Source: JBCBSP01 sp964561235
GTDB taxonomy: Bacteria; Pseudomonadota; Alphaproteobacteria; Caulobacterales; Maricaulaceae
Assembly (NCBI GenBank): GCA_964561235.1
Contig: CAZLOV010000057.1
Span: 1-12,887 of the forward strand
DNA: 12,887 bases
Direction: 5' to 3'
Below the pieces are notes generated by a model. It had not been told where the DNA came from and ran no database searches. It saw nothing but the letters and a program-made list of their open reading frames with translations. The position numbers were made by a program, and so were the translations under genes. Below, piece after piece: positions 1 through 4,780 of the stretch. How positions within the stretch are numbered: position 1 is the first letter of the stretch; each line of letters starts with the position of its first letter.

Positions 1-119
1 ACCACGCCGCAGCCGAACGCCCACATCGGCGGGAACCAGGTGACCGGCTTGGACAGCTCCAGCACCGCCGCAGCGGAGGGCCGCCCGCCGGTGGCCAGGA
101 GAGGGACTGAACGCTCCAT
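1..119 (-). CDS. bchG: Bacteriochlorophyll synthase, 5' end only (partial)
   Basis: Only the first 39 codons are present; the gene continues beyond the left edge. BchG is a membrane prenyltransferase of the UbiA family that esterifies bacteriochlorophyllide a with geranylgeranyl or phytyl diphosphate, the last assembly step of bacteriochlorophyll a. The visible protein ends in LELSKPVTWFPPMWAFGCG, which I recognise as the conserved entry to the first membrane segment of BchG/ChlG (pattern LELxKPxTWFPPMWA). The ATG at 119-117 is the most upstream start possible: reading back in frame there is no ATG, GTG or TTG before a TGA at 170-168. No Shine-Dalgarno sequence precedes it, and the only visible promoter would start transcription almost on the ATG. 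It lies on the same strand as ppsR, 81 nt downstream of the ppsR stop codon. Identity is clear despite the short length. Confidence 0.9.
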   Translation of the reverse strand, partial: MERSVPLLATGGRPSAAAVLELSKPVTWFPPMWAFGCGV

Positions 120-122
120 GAG

Positions 123-140
123 TGTAAGGTAAATTGGACA
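123..140. promoter_or_regulatory. PpsR/CrtJ box, perfect TGT-N12-ACA, upstream of bchG
   Basis: The sequence TGTAAGGTAAATTGGACA exactly matches TGT-N12-ACA, the palindrome recognised by the repressor PpsR (CrtJ). It ends 3 nt before the bchG start codon and covers the proposed -10 hexamer, so a bound repressor would block transcription. The ppsR gene itself is adjacent. The pattern is seen directly; binding is inferred. Confidence 0.8.
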
Positions 141-154
141 CGCAAAAGCGTCAA
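126..154 (-). promoter_or_regulatory. Probable sigma-70 type promoter of bchG
   Basis: On the minus strand a TTGACG (-35, at 154-149) is followed after 17 nt by TACCTT (-10, at 131-126). The -35 has five of six consensus bases and the -10 has three. Both hexamers lie inside the two PpsR palindromes. Only 6 nt separate the -10 from the bchG ATG, so transcription would begin at or next to the start codon, implying a leaderless mRNA. Assignment is by sequence pattern only. Confidence 0.45.
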
Positions 155-166
155 TCCAACTTGACG
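149..166. promoter_or_regulatory. Second PpsR-like palindrome (CGT-N12-ACG) upstream of bchG
   Basis: CGTCAATCCAACTTGACG is an inverted repeat with perfect 6-bp arms (CGTCAA/TTGACG) and a 6-nt centre. It has the 18-bp size of a PpsR box with both outermost bases changed symmetrically (T to C, A to G). It begins exactly 8 bp after the perfect box at 123-140, which is the spacing described for the cooperative CrtJ sites in the Rhodobacter bchC promoter. Its left arm, read on the minus strand, supplies a TTGACG -35 element for bchG. It has no U-tract, so it does not look like a terminator for ppsR. Confidence 0.6.
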
Positions 167-200
167 ATCACATCGGGCGACAGCACGCCGCAGGCCGGCC

Positions 201-1619
201 TCAGAGCGCCCCGATCTTGTGGCGGTGCATCTTGGCGTAGAGGCTTTGGCGGCTAAGCCCGAGGATCTCCGCCGCCGAGGCGCGATTGTCGTTGGTGAGC
301 TGGAGCGCCGCCTCGATGCAGGAACGCTCGATCATGTCGGTGCTCTCGCGCACGATGTCCTTGAGCGCAACCCGGCCGACCAGATCGGAAAGCTGGTCGA
401 CGCTGCTCGGCAGGGCCTTCGCCTCCGGCCGCCGGCTGGCGACGAGACGGCGCCCGACCGGGCGGATCGAGAAACCGAACACGCGCCCGAACGGCGCCGG
501 CGCCGTGACGGCGGAGACTTCCACCGGCTCCTGGATGTCGTAAGGGCTTCGCACCGTGGTTGCGAAATTGCGGATGACCCCGTGCTCGCGGAGATTGGCC
601 ATGAGCACGTTGAACTCGACCTGGGTGCGCCCGAGAAAACGGTCGACGCGCGCGCCCACGGCGGCCTCCGCATTAGCGAGCTGGGCCATGTCCACGAAGG
701 CGTCGTTGACGGTGAGGATCGCCCCGTCCTCGCCCGTCATCACAAGCGCGTCGGGCAAGATTTCCGCAAGGCGGGATAGGGACGCATCGGTGTCGGAGAC
801 CGCGCTCACCTCGTCGGCGGCCAGGCGGGCGAGAAAATAGGCGTCTCGGCCCTGCCGGTAGACCGAGGCGTGCAGCCGGCAGGCGGTGCGCTCGCCCTTG
901 GGGGTCAGGTCCATCTGCTCGGTGCGTCCGGTCTTGCGCGCAACAAGCAATGTCGCGCGCACGGATTCAGCGGTCTCCGCGCCGAACGCGTTCTCCAGCG
1001 TGCGGCCTTCCAATTCCTGGGCGCTTCGGCCGAGCATCCGTGCGGCGGCGGGGTTCACATCCGTGATCCGGTAGCTCTCGCCGTCGATGATCAGCACGCC
1101 TTCGGAAGCGACCTGGAACAGCAGGCGGAAGCGCGTTTCCGCCTCGCGGACGCGGGCATAGTCGCGTTCCATGGATTGCTGCGCCTCGAGCAGGCGTTGC
1201 TGCATGCGCGAGGCCACCCGCATGTCGCGGCCGATCGCGATCGTCCAGCCGTCGCGGCCGGAGGGCATGGCGAGATAGCTGACCGGCATGTCCGGGCCGC
1301 CATGGGTGGAGTGATTGACATGCCGCCAGCGGCGTTCGCCTTCAGGGTCCGGCTCGTTGAGCACGCGTGCGACCTTGTCGCGCGAATCCTCCGCAACAAG
1401 GTCGACCCATTTGCGGCCGATCCAGGAGGCGCAGTCCTCTCGCGTGAAGTTCTCTCCGGCGAGCGCGACGTCGCGCACCACCCCGCGCTTGTCCACGAGA
1501 AGCGCGATGTCGGCCGCGTTGGCGGCCAGGTCCGCCGCGGTCAGATCGCTGAACGCCGAATTGACCACGTCTTTCGACTGGAACTGCGCGTTCGGGCCGG
1601 CGGGGGCCGTGGTATCCAT
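201..1619 (-). CDS. ppsR: Redox-responsive photosynthesis repressor PpsR (CrtJ)
   Basis: A 472-residue cytoplasmic transcription factor that represses bch, crt and puc genes under oxygen by binding TGT-N12-ACA palindromes. Visible layout: an N-terminal PAS-like region (about 25-135), a glutamine-containing helical linker (about 139-165, with QQRLLEAQQSMERDYARVRE), a PAS domain (about 165-270, with VLIIDGESYRITDVNPAA), a second PAS domain (about 283-390, with ALVMTGEDGAILTVNDAF), and a C-terminal Fis-type helix-turn-helix (about 425-470, with ASAAEILGLSRQSLYAKMHR). Cys247 and Cys434 fall where the two redox-active cysteines of Rhodobacter PpsR/CrtJ are expected, the second at the start of the DNA-binding domain; Cys63 is extra. 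Length is typical for the family. The ATG is preceded by a modest AAGG about 7 nt upstream and lies 15 nt after the ppaA stop, indicating cotranscription. Targets are probably the palindromes near bchG and bchF. Confidence 0.96.
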   Translation of the reverse strand: MDTTAPAGPNAQFQSKDVVNSAFSDLTAADLAANAADIALLVDKRGVVRDVALAGENFTREDCASWIGRKWVDLVAEDSRDKVARVLNEPDPEGERRWRHVNHSTHGGPDMPVSYLAMPSGRDGWTIAIGRDMRVASRMQQRLLEAQQSMERDYARVREAETRFRLLFQVASEGVLIIDGESYRITDVNPAAARMLGRSAQELEGRTLENAFGAETAESVRATLLVARKTGRTEQMDLTPKGERTACRLHASVYRQGRDAYFLARLAADEVSAVSDTDASLSRLAEILPDALVMTGEDGAILTVNDAFVDMAQLANAEAAVGARVDRFLGRTQVEFNVLMANLREHGVIRNFATTVRSPYDIQEPVEVSAVTAPAPFGRVFGFSIRPVGRRLVASRRPEAKALPSSVDQLSDLVGRVALKDIVRESTDMIERSCIEAALQLTNDNRASAAEILGLSRQSLYAKMHRHKIGAL

Positions 1620-1634
1620 GCGTTCGCCTTACAG

Positions 1635-2552
1635 TTAGGACTGGGGCGCTCCCTCGGCGCGCTGCAGCCTATGTACCATGCGCTCGGCCGTGACAACCGC
1701 GCGCACCCCGTCCGCCGCCGTCGCGTCCGCACCGATGCGCCGCGCGAGGCCGACGTCCTCGTTGAAGGCCGGTCCTCCGGCCATGACGATCACGTCGGGA
1801 TTGACCGACGCGCCGCGGATTCGCCGGATCTCCTCGGACAGGGCCTGAGCGTTCCGGGTGCAGCTCGCGGAAAAGCCCACGACATCGAAATGCTGCTCCG
1901 CGATCATTGAAAATGCGTTGGCGGATTTCGATTCGCAATGCACCCGCCAGCCGGAGCGGGCGAAGAACTCTGCGACCATCATCATTCCGAAGATATGTTT
2001 CTCACCCGGCGCCGGCGCAAGAATGATGCGCGGCGAAGAACCGCCCACGCCCATGCCCGCAGGCGCATCGGCGTTTATCTGCTGCAGCACGCGGTGCAGC
2101 TTCATCAGGCCGATGGTGACGTCGGCGAAATCGCAAGCGTCCTCGTCCCAGAGCTTGCCAAGCCGGCGCGCGGCGGGCGCGAGCAGCTCCAGCAGCACGA
2201 CCTCGTGAGGAAATCCGTCCCTGAACAGGGTGTTGATCTCCTCCATCAGCTGATCGGGATCGCTGACGATGGCGTGCCGGGCGAAGCGGTCGACCTCCTC
2301 GGGCGTGAAACCGCGCGCGAGCGACTCTTCCGCCGCGGGCGGGCTGAGCGCCTGAACCGACTCGCGGTTCACGAGCATGAGACGTGGAATGATTTCGGCC
2401 TCGATGAGCTTGTCCAGCAACTCCCGGGATGCGCGCGCCTCGTCGAGGTCGCAGCGATCTTCATCCTCGCCCCAGGACCATCCGCCCGAAGCGGCGCGGT
2501 GCAGTTTGGTTAATCCCGGCAGCATGAACCTTTGCAGAGCGGTGCCCGCCAT
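1635..2552 (-). CDS. ppaA: B12-binding photosynthesis regulator PpaA/AerR (PpsR partner)
   Basis: A 305-residue soluble regulator of the PpaA/AerR family, which modulates PpsR/CrtJ in Rhodobacter and, for AerR, binds cobalamin. The N-terminal half is helical and carries the family block LGKLWDEDACDFADVTIGLM (131-150). The C-terminal half is a cobalamin-binding Rossmann-like domain: EKHIFG at 184-189 is a variant of the B12 motif DxHxxG with His186 as candidate axial ligand, followed by GFSAS near 227-231 and a glycine pair in VMAGGPAF (about 247-254). The start at 2552 is chosen because an AAGGA Shine-Dalgarno lies 8 nt upstream; the longer reading frame to 2615 has no such signal and would add 21 residues of no family resemblance. 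It is divergent from bchF and 15 nt upstream of ppsR, so the two regulators probably form one operon. Whether it acts as antirepressor or activator cannot be told from sequence. Confidence 0.93.
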   Translation of the reverse strand: MAGTALQRFMLPGLTKLHRAASGGWSWGEDEDRCDLDEARASRELLDKLIEAEIIPRLMLVNRESVQALSPPAAEESLARGFTPEEVDRFARHAIVSDPDQLMEEINTLFRDGFPHEVVLLELLAPAARRLGKLWDEDACDFADVTIGLMKLHRVLQQINADAPAGMGVGGSSPRIILAPAPGEKHIFGMMMVAEFFARSGWRVHCESKSANAFSMIAEQHFDVVGFSASCTRNAQALSEEIRRIRGASVNPDVIVMAGGPAFNEDVGLARRIGADATAADGVRAVVTAERMVHRLQRAEGAPQS

Positions 2553-2560
2553 ATCCTGCT

Positions 2561-2565
2561 TCCTT
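2561..2565 (-). promoter_or_regulatory. Ribosome binding site deciding the ppaA start
   Basis: AAGGA on the minus strand, 8 nt before the ATG at 2552. A further GGAGG lies at 2571-2567 but is too distant (14 nt). The upstream in-frame ATG at 2615 has no purine-rich sequence before it, so 2552 is favoured. Confidence 0.6.
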
Positions 2566-2766
2566 TCCTCCCCGCGCGAAGACAAAGGAAAGGGGAACCA
2601 TCCACCTTCGCGCATAATGAAACCGCAGCCGCTATTCGCCGGATACGGAGGCGGCGCGCCCGGTTCTCGGTCACCGCGCGTTCTGTCCGCCTTTTTTCAG
2701 CCACTCATTTATTCCCACGAAAAGCAAGGGTAATCGGGTCGCACCCCCCCGAAATCCCGATCACAT

Positions 2767-2808
2767 CGAGTGTCAACGCAACGGAACGTCAATTTATGTT
2801 GACACTCG
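2767..2808. repeat. 42-bp inverted repeat with perfect 11-bp arms upstream of bchF
   Basis: CGAGTGTCAAC (2767-2777) and GTTGACACTCG (2798-2808) are perfect reverse complements separated by 20 bp. As a result a TTGACACTCG element points outward on each strand, towards bchF and towards ppaA. The right arm contains the bchF -35 element and half of the PpsR-like box at 2787-2804. The arms exceed what a TGT-N12-ACA site needs, so this may be a larger operator. Repeat seen directly; function inferred. Confidence 0.7.
2787..2804. promoter_or_regulatory. Near-consensus PpsR box upstream of bchF
   Basis: CGTCAATTTATGTTGACA differs from TGT-N12-ACA at one base (first T is C) and has perfect inner arms GTCAA/TTGAC around TTTATG. 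It overlaps the -35 hexamer of the proposed bchF promoter, a position suited to repression. A second imperfect match, TGT-N12-ACG, lies at 2771-2788 and overlaps this one by 2 bp, unlike the 8-bp spacing seen at bchG. Confidence 0.6.
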
Positions 2809-2828
2809 GTCAGCGCCGGACTTACGGT
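2799..2828 (+). promoter_or_regulatory. Probable promoter of the bchFNBHLM-lhaA operon
   Basis: A perfect -35 TTGACA at 2799-2804 is followed after 18 nt by TACGGT (2823-2828), a weak -10 with three of six consensus bases. Transcription would start near 2835, giving a leader of about 27 nt with the bchF Shine-Dalgarno inside it. The arrangement resembles the bchG promoter (TTGACG, 17 nt, TACCTT), and in both the -35 lies in an arm of a PpsR-like palindrome. Confidence 0.5.
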
Positions 2829-2848
2829 TTTCAGTCAGGAAGCCGCTT

Positions 2849-2854
2849 AGGAGA
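2849..2854 (+). promoter_or_regulatory. Ribosome binding site deciding the bchF start
   Basis: AGGAGA with its GGAG core at 2850-2853, 8 nt before the ATG at 2862. This strong site supports the long form of BchF, including its N-terminal extension. Confidence 0.75.
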
Positions 2855-2861
2855 GCGCGTC

Positions 2862-3506
2862 ATGCAGACGGAATACGGTGCAGGAGAGCGCCGCTTTTCC
2901 CTCGGGGATGCAGCCGGTGCGGCGCGCGCAGGCGAGCCGGGCTCCGCCGCGCAGCGCTTCCTTCAGGGCTGGATCGACGTCATCGCCCCGTGTCCCTGGA
3001 CGGGCCACGCCGGCTACGGGCGCCACCGCCGCCTCAAGGCGCTCAAGGCGCGGCCGCAGAAGCTTTACACGGACGAACAGCGGCGCCGCCGGGACGAAAG
3101 CCCCTGGACGATCGTTCAGGGCGTGCTCGCGCCGCTTCAGTTCCTCGTCTTTCTCGTCAGCCTGGGCCTGGTGCTGCGGTATCTCGCCACAGGCGCGGGC
3201 TATGAGATCGCGACCCTTTCGGTGATCGTGAAGACGCTGGTGCTCTACACGATCATGGTCACCGGGGCGGTCTGGGAGAAGGTCGTCTTCGACCGCTGGC
3301 TGTTTGCGCCCGCCTTCTTCTGGGAAGACGTCTTCTCGATGCTCGTGCTGGCGCTGCACACGCTGTATCTGGCGGCGGTGTTCGCCGGCTGGGGCGCCAA
3401 CCACCATCAGATGGCGATCGCGCTGGCGGCCTATGCGGCCTATGTGATCAACGCCGGCCAATTCGTCTGGAAGCTCCGGATGGCGAGGCTGGAGGCAGCG
3501 TCATGA
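2862..3506 (+). CDS. bchF: 3-vinyl bacteriochlorophyllide hydratase BchF, N-terminally extended
   Basis: BchF hydrates the 3-vinyl group of the chlorin ring to 3-hydroxyethyl, which BchC later oxidises to the 3-acetyl of bacteriochlorophyll a. Residues about 67-214 match the family: LYTDEQRRRRDESPWTIVQG (68-87), LVLYTIMVTGAVWEKVVFDR (126-145) and FFWEDVFSMLVLALHTLYL (152-170), with four predicted membrane segments at about 85-107, 116-136, 156-177 and 183-204. The protein is 214 residues, whereas the BchF proteins I know are roughly 150-175; the first 65 or so residues are extra. The strong AGGAGA site fixes the start upstream of this extension, which keeps the G/C-rich third positions of coding DNA and contains WIDVIAPCPWTGHAGYG (37-53) followed by a basic stretch. 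It is the first gene of the plus-strand operon; its stop overlaps the bchN start by 4 nt (ATGA). Confidence 0.93.
   Translation: MQTEYGAGERRFSLGDAAGAARAGEPGSAAQRFLQGWIDVIAPCPWTGHAGYGRHRRLKALKARPQKLYTDEQRRRRDESPWTIVQGVLAPLQFLVFLVSLGLVLRYLATGAGYEIATLSVIVKTLVLYTIMVTGAVWEKVVFDRWLFAPAFFWEDVFSMLVLALHTLYLAAVFAGWGANHHQMAIALAAYAAYVINAGQFVWKLRMARLEAAS
3491..3495 (+). promoter_or_regulatory. Ribosome binding site of bchN inside bchF
   Basis: GGAGG ending 7 nt before the ATG at 3503. It supports the start that overlaps the bchF stop. Confidence 0.65.
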
Positions 3507-4780
3507 ACTCCGCCCTCGCCCCTCATCCCGGCGATGCGGGCTGCGCGCCGGAAGTCCTGCGCGAGCGCGGGCAGCGCGAGGTGTTCTGCGGGCTGACCGG
3601 CATCGTGTGGCTGCACCGCAAGATCCAGGACGCCTTCTTCCTCATCGTCGGCTCGCGCACCTGCGCGCACCTGATGCAGTCGGCGGCCGGGGTGATGATC
3701 TTCGCCGAGCCGCGCTTCGCCACCGCCGTCATCGAGGAACGCGACCTCGCCGGGATGGCCGACGCGAACGAGGAGCTCGACCGGGTCGCCGCCCAGGTGC
3801 TGGCGCGCCGGCCGGACATCAAGACGCTTTTCCTTGTCGGCTCCTGCCCGAGCGAGGTGATCAAGCTCGACCTCTCGCGCGCGGCCGAGCGGCTCAACCG
3901 GACCCACCCCGGCGTCCGGGTGCTCAACTATTCCGGCAGCGGGATCGAGACGACCTTCACCGAAGGCGAAGACGCCTGCCTTGAAGCGCTCGTGCCCGAA
4001 CTGCCCGCGGCCGATGCAGACGAAACCTCGTTGCTTGTCGTCGGAGCGCTGGGCGACGTGGTCGAAGACCAGTTCAACCGGCTGTTCGAGGCGCTTGGCG
4101 TCGGGCCGGTCCGCTACCTGCCCGCGCGCACGTCCGATTCGCTGCCGCCGGTCGGCCCCGGCACGCGTTATCTGCTCGCCCAGCCCTTCCTCGGGCGCAC
4201 CAGCGCAGCGCTTGACGGGCGCGGCGCGCAGCGCGTCCCGGCGCCGTTTCCGCTAGGCGCGAAGGGCACGGAAGCCTGGCTGAAGGCCGCCGCCGATCTC
4301 TGGAACGTGCCGGCGGAGCGCTTCGAGACCGTCGTCGCCGCTCCGCGCGCCCGCGCCGAGCGGGCCGTGGCGCGCTATCGCGAGACGCTGGACGGCAAGC
4401 GCGTGTTCTTCTTCCCCGATTCCCAGCTGGAAGTTCCGCTGGCGCGCTTCCTCAACGAAGAGCTTGGCGCGGCGCTGGTAGAGGTCGGCACGCCCTATCT
4501 CCACCGCACGCTGCTTGACGGAGAGCTGCCGCGCCTGCCGCAGACCGTCCAGCTGAGCGAAGGCCAGCATGTCGACACGCAGCTCGACCGCTGCCGCGCC
4601 GCCCGGCCCGACCTGACCGTTTGCGGCCTGGGCCTGGCCAATCCGCTCGAGGCCGAAGGCCTGTCGACCAAATGGGCCATCGAGCTGGTCTTCACCCCGA
4701 TTCAGGGCTTCGAGCAGGCCGGCGATCTCGCCGAGCTGTTCGCCCGCCCCCTGAAGCGCCGCGACCTTTTGAGGGTGTGA
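3503..4780 (+). CDS. bchN: Dark-operative protochlorophyllide reductase subunit N
   Basis: A 425-residue NifD-like subunit. With BchB it forms the catalytic (NB)2 complex that reduces ring D of protochlorophyllide to chlorophyllide in the dark, receiving electrons from BchL. The three cysteines that ligate the NB [4Fe-4S] cluster are visible: Cys29 (EVFCGLTG), Cys54 (GSRTCAHLMQSAAG) and Cys115 (VGSCPSEVIK), each shifted by 3 from the Rhodobacter capsulatus numbering 26, 51 and 112. The C-terminal part keeps the family block LGLANPLEAEGLSTKWAIEL (375-394), and the length is normal. The start overlaps the bchF stop as ATGA and has a GGAGG site; the TGA stop overlaps the bchB ATG by one base. 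The gene contains no visible defect. Confidence 0.97.
   Translation: MNSALAPHPGDAGCAPEVLRERGQREVFCGLTGIVWLHRKIQDAFFLIVGSRTCAHLMQSAAGVMIFAEPRFATAVIEERDLAGMADANEELDRVAAQVLARRPDIKTLFLVGSCPSEVIKLDLSRAAERLNRTHPGVRVLNYSGSGIETTFTEGEDACLEALVPELPAADADETSLLVVGALGDVVEDQFNRLFEALGVGPVRYLPARTSDSLPPVGPGTRYLLAQPFLGRTSAALDGRGAQRVPAPFPLGAKGTEAWLKAAADLWNVPAERFETVVAAPRARAERAVARYRETLDGKRVFFFPDSQLEVPLARFLNEELGAALVEVGTPYLHRTLLDGELPRLPQTVQLSEGQHVDTQLDRCRAARPDLTVCGLGLANPLEAEGLSTKWAIELVFTPIQGFEQAGDLAELFARPLKRRDLLRV
4771..4775 (+). promoter_or_regulatory. Ribosome binding site of bchB at the end of bchN
   Basis: GAGGG lies 4 nt before the ATG at 4780, within the last codons of bchN. It selects this ATG over in-frame upstream codons, which would extend BchB by 53 residues of no family resemblance. 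Confidence 0.6.

Larger units (their letters stand above)
2553..2861. promoter_or_regulatory. Divergent ppaA-bchF control region
   Basis: This 309-bp gap has no convincing gene. Its right third (2767-2828) holds a long inverted repeat, a PpsR-like box and the bchF promoter, listed separately. The centre (about 2691-2733) is unusually AT-rich for this window and may hold the ppaA promoter: a weak minus-strand pair TTACCC (2733-2728) and ATAAAT (2712-2707) with a 15-nt spacer is the best candidate I see, but it is poor. A run of seven C at 2744-2750 sits between short complementary arms ATCGGG (2733-2738) and CCCGAT (2756-2761). Position between the regulators and the biosynthetic operon suggests joint control of both directions. 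Confidence 0.7.

Noticed and set aside
149..200. A possible intrinsic terminator between ppsR and bchG
   Set aside because: The palindromes here (CGTCAA/TTGACG and GGCCGGCC at 193-200) lack a following T-run on the minus strand. The first fits a PpsR box better; readthrough from ppsR into bchG remains possible.
870..1910. A 346-codon plus-strand frame opposite ppsR and the ppaA end
   Set aside because: It lies antisense to two recognised regulators across their boundary, has no ribosome site, and gives a low-complexity Arg/Ala/Gly-rich product.
2553..2615. A longer PpaA starting at 2615
   Set aside because: The extra 21 residues do not resemble the family, there is no ribosome site before that ATG, and a good AAGGA site precedes the ATG at 2552.
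2532..2861. An upstream extension of bchF back to 2532
   Set aside because: The frame is open, but it runs through the promoter, the inverted repeat and the start of ppaA; the strong AGGAGA before 2862 identifies the real start.
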